NCBI GenBank assembly: GCA_025330725.1
Contig: JAIWND010000013.1
Span: 806,001-870,000, forward strand
Reading direction: 5' to 3'
Source: Chlamydoabsidia padenii
Taxonomy: Eukaryota; Mucoromycota; Mucoromycetes; Mucorales; Cunninghamellaceae
Length of the DNA: 64,000 nt
The position numbers and the translations under genes are program-made. Below, one piece after another: positions 22,148 to 33,743 of this stretch. The first letter of the stretch is position 1, and every line of letters starts with the position of its first letter. The notes below the pieces were generated by a model. It was not told the DNA's origin. It saw only the letters and a program-made list of their open reading frames with translations, and ran no database searches.

Positions 22148-23937
22148 TTAGGATGTCTTGGTTGGCTCTTGATCATGGCCATCCCAAGTCAATCTCATAC
22201 CGCCGTCATTCCAATAGACATTATTACGCTGCCATTGATGTGCATCGAGAGAATCCAGGAATGGTGTAAAGTTGTGCTTTGTCCAAATCAGTGTGTCCTT
22301 TAGAGTGGAGATATAGGATTCCCATTGGTCTTCTTTGGTGATTTGCTGAGCCGCCAAATGATCGTGGAATTTGATAGCATGAAGCACACTTTTCATGACA
22401 TCATTGACTTGAGCATCGTCGTGGAACATGATATACATTGTATTGTTGTGATAGTTTAATAAATAGTTTTCGTTCTATGGTCAATAGTAAAAGAGAGTTA
22501 GTAAAGTAATAATGGATTCCTTGTTTTATCTTGTTCCCTATTTACCTTGAGGACACCAATGACCCCCTGAATTTCATCTGCCGATCGGTAAGCTTCTTCC
22601 GCACTAGGTCCCATCTTGATACGCACGTTGATATTGTTAGCTTGACCGGGTTTGATCCATTCCCCAAATCCGATTTCCTTGTTCCTGAGTTGTTCATAAT
22701 CCACGACGTGCCCAGTTTCGATGTATTCCCGTGTTAATAAGGTAAGTTTGGCTTGGTTGAGGATTTCGAATTTGGCTGCTTCGATCATTTTCGTGGTTGA
22801 CCAGATATTGATGGGTGACAAGATGGCAAATACACCGAATAAGAAGACAGGCGAATGAGAGATGGTGATCAGCCCCACACCGGATAGCATACCAAGTAAA
22901 TGTGCTGTGGACATTTGGGCATCGTCTTTTGCTACAATATCACCAATATTACCATTAGGCTACGCACATACACATACAAAAGGAAGAAGGGTTAGTTAGT
23001 TTTCTATTCGATGAGTAAGGGGGGGGGGATACTACTAACCGAAAAGTGTTTTGTAAAAGTCATATGACTTGCGATCCAAATACTTTCATGTATCAATTCA
23101 AACATGTTTCCCACTATGTATGAGTAAAAAGGGGAAGTTCATGAGTAAACAGGTCATCAACTGTCTTTTCTTTTTACTTTACCAGCAGCCAAGGGTAAAA
23201 ACAGTTTAGGGGAAACTACACAGGTACAGAGTTGTAAGAAGGAGCCAAAGGAAGACAAGATTTCACTGACAAATTTCCATGTCTTGGGATGAGAATCAAA
23301 CGAGCTTGCATATCGTTTAATAAAAAACAGTTTTCCAACTTCACCAAATCCATCCTTCAAGACCCATTGAATCGCCACCGCCCCACCAGTAGCTTCCACC
23401 GTACCTAGTCCCAATGATGCCAGCATTGCTTGAGAGCATAGTACACCAATCTAAGTAAAGACAGTGATAAGTACAAGTTCTTTTTTTTTCCTTCTTAATG
23501 TTCTTATTACTTACGGCCGATCCAACATAAGTTTCCAAGCCAAGCCATAAATGAAACTTTTTATAACAATCATGTAAAGCATCAGGATACCCCACCGGTA
23601 AGAAGAGTTCGCGCATGTTTTGTTTGATACCACTGATCAAACTGGCACCAGGATGAAACGGTCGTGATTGTCTTGTCGTTTCGGGTGTACCTTTATCGTT
23701 CGGATGAAGCCATTCCCAAGTAAGTGAAGGTGGTGAGGTGACAGGAGCAGCAATACAAGTCTTGGACGCTGTGGCTTTCGTTTTACCCAAAGTGCTGGTA
23801 TAGATTCGAGTTCGTCCATAGACATGTTCAGTAAGGACTGCTTTGGTTGTATCATTATGAGGAGTCGATCGGGTAAAGTAAGAACGTTGGTAACGAAGAC
23901 ACCAGGAGCGTACTGATTGAGGTTGTAAACGAAGCAT
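22148..23937 (-). CDS. RUS (DUF647) family protein, probably mitochondrial
   Basis: This is a 501-aa protein of the Root-UVB-Sensitive family. Exons on the minus strand are 23937-23515, 23450-23183, 23113-23040, 22959-22546 and 22474-22148. The N-terminus is rich in Arg/Ser/Thr and lacks acids, which fits a mitochondrial presequence. Family marks are LFLPVGYPDALHDCYKKFHL, then GTVEATGGAVAIQWVLKDG, an SHPKTWKFVSEIL stretch, NIGDIVAKDDAQMSTAHLLG and several hydrophobic segments. The biochemical role of the family is unsettled; plant members link to UV-B response and auxin transport, and human RUSF1 is of unknown function. The C-terminal part after about residue 390 is specific. A TCGGGATTTGAA motif lies about 92 bp upstream in reverse orientation. 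Confidence 0.88.
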
Positions 23938-24522
23938 GTCAAAGTGGGAGCATTAAAAAAAGAAAAGAAAGAGAGAAAAAGAGATTTTTTTTTTTCGTTC
24001 TCCCCTGGTCAATGGAAAAACCGGCAAGTCGGGATTTGAAATTAATATGTTACATGGAAACAGCGTAAGAAAGGCGACTCGACTTGATATGTAGACATGA
24101 ATTGATTTAAATTATGTTGCTAATTTATTCTTGATGTGATCAAAAGAACATGATATACGTTCGGAGTCCTTTACCGCTTCTCTTTATGAACAGTATTAGT
24201 TTGCAGTAGGTGTCATGCCATACCAGCTGAGGGGAGTCAATACTGTCAAAATCATTTGTGTTATATACACATATATGACATTGTTATTCCATGAAGCATG
24301 ATGTCGCTTTCATATCTAGCCTTATCATAGACATGCATGAAGAATAGGTCAATGATAATGCATTGTTCATTTCCAAATACTCATTTTTCAATTCCCGATA
24401 ACATTTGGATCGGAAACACCGACATTGACTGTATTTTTTTTTTTTTTTTTTTTTGACTTTCAGCCACTTTTCAATTGACCTCTTTTTTGTTTTTATCTTT
24501 TTAAATACGACAATTCCACACC
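23938..24522. other. Divergent intergenic region, RUS / eIF3j
   Basis: This is the promoter region for both genes. It contains the motif at 24029-24040, AT-rich sequence and a poly-T run at 24435-24454. No gene is seen. Confidence 0.5.
24029..24040 (+). promoter_or_regulatory. GCGGGATTTGAA motif (first base T)
   Basis: TCGGGATTTGAA, 92 bp upstream of the RUS start, in reverse orientation. Confidence 0.5.
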
Positions 24523-25517
24523 ATGAGCGATTGGGGTAATGGAAAAAACAAACAAGTGGCACTTCATTTGACAGTACTAACGAGTCTTTTTATTTTAACC
24601 TTGTAGAAGAAGAACAAGAATTCGAAGTAGCCATCCCCAAGAAACAAAAATGGGACGACGAAGATGAAGAAGACGAAGTCAAGGATTCCTGGGAAGAATC
24701 AGATGAAGAAGACAAGCCCGAAGAAAAGAAACCTGCCCCTGTAATCAAGAAGAAGATCCCTTTGGCTCAAAAGATTGCTGAAAAGAAGGCAGCGGAAGAA
24801 GCCAAGAAGAAGGAATTGGAAGCCAAGAAACAGGAACTCGTAAGTAATAATAATGAGGGTGATGGACTAACTAATTGCCTTTTATGTAACTAGGCTGCTA
24901 TGGAAGAAGAAACAGAAGAAGAAAAGTTTGAACGTAAACAACGTCAACGACAATTGGAATTGGAATCTGATTTGACTCACGCTACTGATCTCTTTGCCGG
25001 TGTCACTGTCTCAAGTATGCAACTACTCTCATCTATCCTTCTTTTTTACCTTGACTCACACATCTTTATTTTATTTTAGAACCCAACGATGAAGAAAGTG
25101 TAGAATCCATGACTCCCAAGACCCGTGTGCAATTTGAAGCTTACCGAAAACGATTGGCTGAAATGATCCTCGCTAACTCTGTAAGTATAACCAAGGGGGG
25201 GGGGATAATCATTGTAGTAGTATGTGGCTCATTGTCTTTTTTTATTTTTTTTTTATTTTTTTTAGAAATCAATGCATTATGCGTCGTTTGTGGATCAATT
25301 AGCACGTGATATTGCTGGACCTATGAAGGATATGGATGTACGCAAGGCAGCATCAACACTAAACTCTTTGGCTAATGACAAACAACGACAAGCAAAGGAA
25401 GCTACCAAGACAAAGAAGAAGGGTAAACCTACTCTCGCGGCAGCTGGCAAAGCGGATGCTTTGGATGAAATGGATAGCTATACAAACAAATATGATGATT
25501 TTGACGACTTTATGTAG
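24523..25517 (+). CDS. Translation initiation factor eIF3 subunit j (Hcr1-like)
   Basis: This is a 239-aa acidic protein from exons 24523-24535 (13 nt), 24607-24839, 24894-25014, 25080-25180 and 25266-25517. It starts MSDWEEEQEF, the hallmark of eIF3j, which binds the 40S decoding centre and helps initiation and ribosome recycling. An acidic region (DDEDEEDEVKDSWEESDEED) is followed by a Lys/Glu-rich helix, then DLTHATDLFAGV, PKTRVQFEAYRKRLAEMIL and HYASFVDQLARDI, all family landmarks. It ends YDDFDDFM, also typical. The very short first exon encodes only MSDW plus one base. Confidence 0.93.
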
Positions 25518-25717
25518 AATAGTGTGTTAATTTGTAATAAAGATTGATGATGTTTTTATGTGTAGTCCCATATATATACAACTGGATAGATGATCCTTGC
25601 AGTCGCCTCCTTATATCGGGGGTTGAAATTTAAAAGAAAAGGGGAAGACGGGAGTCTTTTATTCTCTTTCTTCTCTTTCTCATTCTCTCTCTCTCTTTTT
25701 ATTTATATACAAGCATC

Positions 25718-27244
25718 ATGTTGGGCTCCGATCAGCACTGGGAACAAGGTGACGACATTTTAGCACCATCCTCTCCACCAAAGAAAAAGTCCATGGAACG
25801 CCTCTCACGTCTCTTTCAAAAAAAGTCGAAACACAAAAAGTCCACTGCTGAAGAAAACAACCTGTTACCAGACCCACCCATGTATTCATCATCCGTCAGT
25901 CGGCAGTCCTCACTCCACTCGTCTCAATCCTCGTCAAGATTCAATTCGGCCAGTAAAAAAGGGAAAGACAATAATGACATTATATTCAGTCCTACTAACC
26001 TTGTTTCTTTTCCTTTTTTGTTTTTTTTGTTTTTAATAGGTGGTGGTGGGGAAAGTTTGAAACGATTAGCGACGATACGACCCAGTAAAACGATACCCGA
26101 GCTACGACAAGAAGTGGAACAAAAACAACGAATCCTGCAACGACTGGAGGAGGAAAAACGACAACAGGAAGAGGACAATCAACGACGGGAACAAGACTTG
26201 CAAAGGCTACAGCAACGTACTCAAGATCGGATCATCGCTACTACCCAACTTCAAACACAATACGATACTCACCTGGCCTCTCTGCGTGCGACCTCGGATG
26301 ATCTTGCTTCGGTGCGTAACAAGGTGATCCAGATTCAACAAAACATCACCGACCTTGCTGATCGACTGCTACCTCATGCATCGACGGATACTACCAGTGT
26401 TGCCCTTGCTAGTTTCTGGCTCAACCTACGTCAAGTCATTGAACCCATGTGTCCCTTGTCACCCACCACGATGCGCCATCTCACGGAAAAGTTTATTATG
26501 GATGTCTTGGTACAAAACTTTAATCTCAGTGAAATTGCGGGATGTACTTGCTCGGATGATTATGCTCAATTGGCACTTTGGTTCCTGGATCACGATACGG
26601 ATGACAAACGTTTGCTGTCTCCATCTTCTCACTCGATCACTTCATCTTCTAGCTCTTCTTCTATTTGCTCATCTGCTGCTACTTTGGGTTTATCGGATGC
26701 GATGATCTTTTCTATTCGGTTACGACAACAAGTGGCATCGACGGTGGTGGCAGCTCAGCAACATGACGAGACGGTAAAACAAGAATTGCAACAGGTCGTA
26801 CAGGGGCATTGGAAATATCTTTATGGGGGGTTGGCCAAAGCATATCCATATATTTATCACCATGACACCACATTGGAAACCGATGTACGGAAACACTTTG
26901 GTGCTCAGATTCAAGGTTTGGTGGAACAAGCCGTTGCTTTGGGATTCGCCATCAAGGGACTGGAAATGGATATCACTGCCGCTGATGTGCAGGAAGGGAC
27001 GCAACAACTGGATCTTGCTTTGATGGACGATCTCTTGGGTAACAAGTCGGGTATCATTCAATTTTGTATTAGTCCTCCTTTTAGGATATTCAATCAACAT
27101 GATCCTTTGGTAAAAGGAAAGGTCCTCTGTGCTTCTACTACTACAAATACTAAACATACTACTACTACAAATACAGCAAATACTACTACTACTACTACAA
27201 ATACTACTTTTAATACTATTACTGATACTGATACAAAACAATAA
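25718..27244 (+). CDS. Hypothetical coiled-coil protein with Thr/Asn tail
   Basis: I do not recognise this protein. A single open frame of 508 codons runs through, but 25953-26039 is an 87-nt in-frame segment with good intron ends (GTAAAA...TTTTTAATAG), whose translation is an implausible FPFLFFLFL stretch. Spliced, the protein is 479 aa. It has a basic Ser/Lys-rich N-terminus (PPKKKSMERLSRLFQKKSK), a coiled coil at about 90-205 (ELRQEVEQKQRILQRLEEEK), and a helical C-terminal domain (about 220-430) with SLRATSDDL upstream and ALGFAIKGLEMDI late. A simple Thr/Asn tail closes it. The layout suggests a scaffold or cytoskeletal partner; that is inference. A related motif (GGGGGTTGAAATT) lies about 90 bp upstream. 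Confidence 0.7.
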   Translation: MLGSDQHWEQGDDILAPSSPPKKKSMERLSRLFQKKSKHKKSTAEENNLLPDPPMYSSSVSRQSSLHSSQSSSRFNSASKKGKDNNDIIFSPTNLVSFPFLFFLFLIGGGGESLKRLATIRPSKTIPELRQEVEQKQRILQRLEEEKRQQEEDNQRREQDLQRLQQRTQDRIIATTQLQTQYDTHLASLRATSDDLASVRNKVIQIQQNITDLADRLLPHASTDTTSVALASFWLNLRQVIEPMCPLSPTTMRHLTEKFIMDVLVQNFNLSEIAGCTCSDDYAQLALWFLDHDTDDKRLLSPSSHSITSSSSSSSICSSAATLGLSDAMIFSIRLRQQVASTVVAAQQHDETVKQELQQVVQGHWKYLYGGLAKAYPYIYHHDTTLETDVRKHFGAQIQGLVEQAVALGFAIKGLEMDITAADVQEGTQQLDLALMDDLLGNKSGIIQFCISPPFRIFNQHDPLVKGKVLCASTTTNTKHTTTTNTANTTTTTTNTTFNTITDTDTKQ

Positions 27245-27305
27245 AGCATACTGTGTGCTCCTTTTTTTTTTTTAAAAAAAATAATAATAATGTATATATG
27301 GGAGT

Positions 27306-27317
27306 TTGAAATCCCGC
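27306..27317 (-). promoter_or_regulatory. GCGGGATTTCAA motif (one mismatch)
   Basis: It lies about 140 bp upstream of the next gene, in reverse orientation. Confidence 0.45.
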
Positions 27318-27456
27318 TTATTCTCGTCTCACCTTTACTTTTTTAATTTAAAACAGGGGCCCCACTTGACCATTTTATTCTTCCTTCTTCTTCTTCTACC
27401 TCAATTGCTTAACCACTTCTTTTATTGATACCATTCTCCATTCTAATACTAATACC

Positions 27457-28822
27457 TTGTATTATTTTATGGCCAATACTGTCGATACTTCCTTTTGGCG
27501 GTTTGAAGAATTGGTGGACGATCTTGCTGGTAGTCGCCGTATGACTCCACTCCAACCTTCTGTTTCCTCCAAGACCACCACTAAAACCAATCATCGTATT
27601 CTCCTTGTCGAAACCGATCAACCGACTCAACATTTGGAACGATTGGCTTTGCAAGAAGTAGTAACAACAACAACGAATTTACCTACTTACTATGATACGA
27701 CCTCATTATCTTACCCCAGCTCGGTGACTTCAACAGTATCACCACCCTCTTCACCATTATCGACCTCGACGTCTTTACTTGGACCTTCTTGGACAACTCA
27801 AATGACTTTTACACCTTATCCGACTTTTATGATTAGTAACGACAAAATACCCTTGGGCTGGCTACGACCTTCACTTGACTCTACTTCTCTTTTGGAGGTG
27901 AATCAAACTAATCATCCTTCTCACTTTGTATTCCTTGGATTCGGTAAAGTAAGTTTTGTGGGGAGGGGGGGAGGAAAGTCTACTCATCATTACCCACTCT
28001 TTGTTAGACGGATCTATTGATGGGCTTATTTGGATTGGATGGTCCTGTCCCTTTGGATAAAGACAATATATCTGAACGCACCTTCTTTTATAATGTGGAT
28101 GAATACCAACAGGTTATGGTGACTTTGGCTACGCTTCCTTCTGGTGGTGAAGAATACCCTTATTTGGAAAACTTAATGTTGAATCGTATTGGTATCACTT
28201 CCATCCTGGTGGCTCTTCCTCTACAATCTACAGTGTAAGAAAGAACAATAATCAATAATCTCTTTTGTTTCTTGACTAATCTTCTTTTATGTAATCATTC
28301 AGGTCAACTATCATGGATGAACTGGATCGAATAAACAAGACATTGCATGTACTGGATCCTCAAGGTACTTGGTGGCAACGACTGATTCTCATCTTTTTCC
28401 ATCCACCAACCGATCAACGACTCGACTTTGTACAAACCACTTTACCTGACTTGGTCAAACATCTTCCGACTTTACCATGTATTTCACTATTCCCGGAGGA
28501 TAGTGATTCACAACAACGACGGATTTTACATCAACAGGCATGTTTACATCACATCGATATGGGTTGGTGGCATGGATCTACAGCGATGAATGAAGAAATA
28601 AGCGATGATGATGTTGATGATGATGATGACGACGACAAGGTGTTGCTCCCAATGGCTGTTATTGTTGGTACCAAAATCAAAAAGAAGAAGAAGCCGCAGC
28701 AACAGCAACCTTTATTTAGCATTGATTCAGGGGTCGAACTCAAGCATCGATTCTCAAGAAAATGGACCGAAGCACCTCAACGGCATCATAGTAATAGATC
28801 TATTCCCTCCCATACATTCTAG
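27457..28822 (+). CDS. Hypothetical protein, GTPase-like fold possible, 3 exons
   Basis: I do not recognise this protein of about 412 aa (408 if it starts at the second ATG, 27469). Exons are 27457-27948, 28008-28234 and 28303-28822. It begins with a Thr/Ser-rich part; then HFVFLGFGKTDLLMGLFGLD resembles a nucleotide-binding strand-loop-helix, although the classical GxxxxGK[ST] spacing is not met. Later blocks are SERTFFYNVDEYQQVMVTLA, GTWWQRLILIFFHPPTDQR and LHHIDMGWWHGSTAMNEE. Near the end come an Asp run (DDDVDDDDDDD) and KKKKK, followed by a basic tail. The strand/helix alternation suits a small GTPase-like or Rossmann domain, but no function can be given. Confidence 0.65.
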
Positions 28823-29414
28823 TTATTCCCCCCTCCCCCTTACCTTTTTAAACACCACACATACATATAGCATTCTCTTCATATCATTTATTATAATAAA
28901 GTATTTTGTTTTTTGTTGATCAAATAAAGATGACTTTGTATACTTTTGAAGTGTTTGTATAATGATATAGCCACGCACGCTGGTCTTGAGATATGTCATT
29001 CAGAATGTCGGCATGAGCGGCGGGATTTAAATAAAATCATGGAAGGTACTCATAATAAAGCCTACTTTTACATATGAAACCCTTTTGATAACATCAAGGA
29101 GGATAGGTATGATGGAATCTGTCAAAACAAGGAGAGTTTTGATCAACTCATCCAGCATGAATTGTTCATCATCTTTTTGTGTTCCACATCCAATGACAAG
29201 CAAGGGAAATGAGCACTTGTCAAGTCGGGAGTTGAAACCTCAGAGAAGAGCACGCACAAATTTTTCGACCAATCAGATTGCGATGTCTCTAAAGATGAAC
29301 CAAACATTTTTAAGGATGATGTCGCGATCGCTATTGAAATTTTCCCATTTTTATATAAAGGATAAAGTCCTTTTTCTTTTTCTTTTTCTTTTCCTTCTTA
29401 TCATTATACCAACC
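28823..29414. other. Intergenic region before the F-box gene
   Basis: This is promoter-like. It holds GCGGGATTTAAA at 29020-29031, TCGGGAGTTGAA at 29225-29236, a CCAAT sequence near 29270, a TATA box at 29352-29360 and CT-rich sequence before the ATG. A frame at 29085-29540 overlaps this region and the first exon in another phase and is not a gene. Confidence 0.55.
29352..29360 (+). promoter_or_regulatory. TATA box of the F-box/WD40 gene
   Basis: TATATAAAG, about 60 bp upstream of the ATG at 29415. Confidence 0.55.
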
Positions 29415-31041
29415 ATGACTCCTATTCCTTCTTGCCATCGACATGCCACTCAGACTAAACCAATAACCACTATTGATTCTACACTCACAAAGGTAAGACT
29501 ATACAATCACTCGTCCATCTTTTTACTTAGTCTTACTTGATTGTACCTTCTTTTAGGATTTGAAAGTAGTACAGAACGAAAAAGAACAACAAGCGATACA
29601 ACAAGCATGGAATATCTTTAATTCAGCATCGTCACCTCAACGCTTATTAATCCTTCGTGGCCTGTTATCTTCCTGCTGCAGCTCTCAACTCTCTTACCTG
29701 TGGACCAATGTCCAGTCATTACTTCGTACGGACTTTTCCTTGATTCTACCCACCGAAATCACATTACGCATCTTTACTCACTTGGACGCCAAAAGTTTAT
29801 GTGCAGCAGCACAAGTCAACCGACGATGGCAATGTTTAGCGAACGACGACTCCATCTGGCACCACATGTGTGAACAACATATCGACAAGAAATGCGCCAA
29901 ATGTGGTTGGGGATTACCATTACTTCAAAAACGTAAAATCATCCGGGTCAGCAACAATAGTATGGAAGAAGACAGTCCTCAGAAACGACCCAACGATGAC
30001 TGTGAAGCATTAGCAGTGACGACCAAGAAACCTCGCATGGAACAAGTAAAGAGGAAACCTTGGAAGGCGGTGTATAGCGAACGACTGGTGGTGGAACGAC
30101 ATTGGCGTAAACAACAAGCCAAAGTATATACAGTCAATGAGGCGCATCCTGGTGGGATCTGGGCGGTGGCATTCTGTGAAGCACAAGGCATCATGGTGAC
30201 AGGTGGTTGCGACAAGACAATCAAAGTATGGTCGTTATCAAATGGGGCATTGATTCGGACACTGCAAGGTCATACAAGGGCGGTGCGCACACTTCAAATG
30301 GACGATACCAAATTAGTGTCAGGGGGCATGGACAACACACTCAAGGTCTGGTCACATCATACTGGACAATGCATTCGCACCCTCGAAGGACATACGGCGG
30401 GGGTGGCACACTTACACTTTGACAGTCGTTTACTTGCCTCGGGCTCGGTGGATGGTATGATCAAGATCTGGAACTTTTCTAATGGTGAATGCTCGACTCT
30501 GGCCGGCCACACTCAAGCTGTCAATCATGTCCGCATCTATCAACAAAGCACCCGACTCTTATCCAGCAGTGACGATGGCAGGATGATAATATGGGATCTC
30601 GACACTCGACGATGCATCAAGGTCTTGGAGGGACATCATACCGCGGTCCAGGTGGCGATTCCGAGCATGCCTGGGTTTTTACATCGATTCTATCAACAAG
30701 ACAAGAAACATCATCAACAACAACAAGAACATCGATCAGGGGCTCCCGTGGCTATTTCAGGATCAACAGATAATACACTCAAGGTATGGAGTTTGGATAC
30801 TGGTGCCTGTTTGAAAACACTCTTCGGTCATAATCAAGGTATACAATGTCTGGCTTACGACAAACTGCGCATGATCTCGGGCAGCAAGGATGGTGAAGTG
30901 AAAATTTGGGATATTGAAAGTGGTCAGGTGATGCATTCCTTCCATCAAGGTGCTTCTGTCAATGCTGTGGCTTTGTCTGATACAAAGATCATTAGTGTCT
31001 CTGATTCTGGTGATATTCGTGTGGCCGATTTTGGTGTTTAA
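29415..31041 (+). CDS. F-box/WD40 protein, SconB/Met30-like
   Basis: This is a substrate receptor of an SCF ubiquitin ligase, about 520 aa, from exons 29415-29492 and 29557-31041. The F-box is ILPTEITLRIFTHLDAKSL with AAQVNRRWQCLANDDSIWH, followed by CEQHIDKKCAKCGWGLPLL, a block shared with SconB (Aspergillus), Met30 (yeast) and Pof1. The C-terminal half has seven WD40 repeats (for example GGCDKTIKVWSLSNGALIRT and SGGMDNTLKVWSHHTGQCIR). Known members degrade the sulfur regulator (Met4, MetR or Zip1) when sulfur is plentiful and also act in the cell cycle and cadmium stress. A low-complexity linker (about 165-200) separates the domains. There is one intron, near the start. Confidence 0.88.
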
Positions 31042-31404
31042 TTATAGTCTCTCTCTCTCTTTTTTTGTTTTGTTTTAGTTTTATGTAATTTGTATATAGT
31101 AATAGCATCCCCAATAGATACCAACTAAAAATAAACTCATGTCTGACCGTGTTGTCAACCCTTTTTAATAAAGTAACCGTTTTAAATATATATATATATA
31201 TAACAAAATGACTCTATTCTTGATCACATGAACAATGGATGTAACATTATGCACTTGTCAAAAAAGACCCTTTTCATGAAACAAGGTTTGATTGGAATGG
31301 GCCATTGGGAAATATGTTATAACAATAGACGAATGTATCACATACGTTGTCAAATGAAATGGAGGAGAAGGGATTCCTTTTCTTTCTTCTTCTTTATACT
31401 TGAC

Positions 31405-31890
31405 ATGATATCCAGTCCACTTGTTCTTGAATGGTTAATGCTAACCATTGGTCTTTTTACCTTTTTCACATTATTAATCATTTTTGTATGGATCCTTTCA
31501 CGAGACTATCATCATGTCAGAACAACTGAAAAAAGCCATCATGCTGACGAATCTCTACCATCATCCATCCAATTGCATCATCAAGACTTGCCATCAATGG
31601 AACGTGCCTTGATTTCCACCACAAAAAATGCCACTGGAAATAATGATTCTTGGTTACTGAAAAAGGGAACCCCGACTACCATGATACTTGCCAGGAACAT
31701 TTTAAACTGGGCGGTTCAACAACAACATCCTTTCCTTGTCGTGGTATCACCCTCTTTACATTTTCGAATGCCCCCTTTCAGTAAACCCTTGTTACCATTT
31801 ACTCATACCCCTCATCATCATCATCAACTTACTTGGTGGTTAGCTTCTTACCAAATCAACAGGAAAAAAAATAAATCCAGCGGGATTTGA
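31405..31890 (+). CDS. Possible single-TM hypothetical protein
   Basis: An intronless frame of 161 codons, starting at the ATG at 31405, follows a CT-rich leader like those of other genes. An open frame extends further upstream (31228) but that part looks random. The N-terminus holds one strong membrane helix (MLTIGLFTFFTLLIIFVWIL), followed by a His/Ser/Thr-rich region and a basic end. The last codons and the stop lie inside an exact copy of the GCGGGATTTGAA motif, which weakens the case for the C-terminus. I recognise no family. It could be a chance frame. Confidence 0.4.
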   Translation: MISSPLVLEWLMLTIGLFTFFTLLIIFVWILSRDYHHVRTTEKSHHADESLPSSIQLHHQDLPSMERALISTTKNATGNNDSWLLKKGTPTTMILARNILNWAVQQQHPFLVVVSPSLHFRMPPFSKPLLPFTHTPHHHHQLTWWLASYQINRKKNKSSGI

Positions 31891-31891
31891 A
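31880..31891 (+). promoter_or_regulatory. GCGGGATTTGAA motif (exact)
   Basis: An exact copy about 430 bp upstream of the aquaporin ATG; it overlaps the stop codon of the preceding frame. Confidence 0.5.
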
Positions 31892-32321
31892 AACTTGCAT
31901 GAATGCCATAGTTTAGCTTGGTCGATCTGTTTATTGTAATAAAAAAAGGGGAGACCCTTGAACAAAAATTATGGTTTAGACTTGACTTGTACCCATTGTC
32001 ATGACATGAACTGTCTATCAATATAAATCAATTGTCTATTCTATATTGTTCTATTTATTGCCATTACATCATTCATTAAACAGTTTGTCCTTCGGATCCA
32101 TGATCGGAAATGACCCTTCAAGCTAGATAAATCTCGGAACCGTGGCCCGTCATCTTCTTTATGTCAAAAAAAAAAAACTTATTCGAGTGGTATTATTCAT
32201 TTTGACGCTAATCAAGGGTTCCCCCTAATCTCCCTCCCCCTTAAAATGACGGCTGACCACTTTTTTTTTTTCTTCCACCCATTTATAAAACCTTTTACTC
32301 TCCCTGATTTTTTTTTCCTTA
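31891..32321. other. Intergenic region before the aquaporin gene
   Basis: AT-rich, with an AATAAA-like signal near 31937 and a CT-rich leader at the right. No gene is seen. Confidence 0.5.
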
Positions 32322-33674
32322 ATGTCTTTTCTTTCTTCACATCTTCAACTTTCCAGTATGGACACTCGTCCCACCAATCCTCGATCTCATCATTCAGATT
32401 CAACTTTGATTGATAATACCCATCATCATCATGGAAATGTAGTGATTGATATCGACTATCTTCATGATCATTCAGCCAATCATCATTATTACAGCTCATT
32501 CCATCGTCAATCCATCTATTCACCTCCTTTATCCATCTCACCTCAACCTACCGCTGTCGCCTCTCCATCTCCTTGTTGCGGTGATCCAAAAGATGAAACT
32601 CAAAAAGCTAAATCTATCACTTCACTTTATCAATCTTGTTCTCAAACATGTCGCTCTTTTCGTTATCAGGTAAATTAACAACAACATGCAATCATGCAGA
32701 AAAATTAAAGCGGCGATTGAAGTTTTAATGTTTTCTTTTCTTTTCTGTAGTATCGCCAGTTTTTTGCAGAATTCTTGGGTACCTTTGTAATGATCATCTT
32801 GATCAATGGAGTATCCGCTGAACAAATTCTGGAAGTAGGGAGTTCAAAATCCTGGCTGACCATGTCATTTGGAAATGGTAAAGAAATAACCTTCCCCCTT
32901 TTCATTGATATGTAGACTCATTCATCGTCATGTTTCCTAAAATAGGTTTAGCTGTTCTAGTTGCCATTTGTATCTCAGGTCATGTTTCGGTAAAAACCAA
33001 AAAATAATAATAAAGAGCCAATGACAATCACCGCTTAAACTAACCCACACTTTTTTTTTTTTTTTTTTTTATATATATATATTACCCAGGGCGCACATCT
33101 AAATCCTGCAGTGACACTTACGTTCTGGGTGTTTAGTGGATTCCCACGCAAGAAAGTGTTGATGTATATTTCTGCCCAATTGCTAGGTGCATTTACAGGC
33201 GCGGCGATATTGTACACAATGGTACGGCCGGCGATTGATGCGATGGATCATGGTAACCGGCAAATCTTGGGTCCTGAAGGTACAGCGGGGATTTTTGCCA
33301 CTTACCCTCCATTGTATGCCGGCACATTTACGGCCATTGCGTCTGAAGTAATTGGCACTGCTTTACTTTTGTTGCTGATTATGGTGACTGGTCACCCAAA
33401 CAATATGCCGTTCTGTACCATGCAAGGCGTCATGATTGCCGCTGGTTTGATGGCCATTTGCCTCGGCCTGGGTTATACTTCTGGATTCTCGTTGAACCCC
33501 GCTCGCGATTTCGGACCCCGATTATTCACAGCCATGGCTGGATATGGCCCTGGCGTATTTACTGCCGCTAATTATTATTCCCTCATCCCATTGTTTGCTC
33601 CTATTGTAGGTGGACTAATGGGTGGACTTATTTACAAGATTTGTATCGATCCATATGATCCTCCTGCCTTATAA
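32322..33674 (+). CDS. Aquaglyceroporin (MIP family)
   Basis: This is a membrane channel for glycerol and water, about 367 aa, from exons 32322-32669, 32751-32877, 32946-32989 and 33090-33674. The soluble N-terminal extension (about 115 residues) is His/Ser-rich. The channel follows, with the first NPA box in GAHLNPAVTLTFW and the second in FSLNPARDFGPRLF. The Asp right after NPAR marks the glycerol-facilitator branch rather than strict water channels. FFAEFLGTFVMIILINGV is helix 1. The late acceptor of exon 4 follows an AT repeat. The long N-terminus is a common site of regulation in fungal Fps1-like channels, though no such motif was recognised. Confidence 0.93.
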
Positions 33675-33709
33675 TTTGCCTTTTTTGTTGTTGTATTTTT
33701 ATCATTTTG

Positions 33710-33743
<34 letters not shown>

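Noticed and set aside
25953..26039. Coding reading of the 87-nt segment in the orphan gene
   Set aside because: It has good GT/AG ends and a T-rich acceptor, and its translation is an implausible hydrophobic run, so I treat it as an intron.
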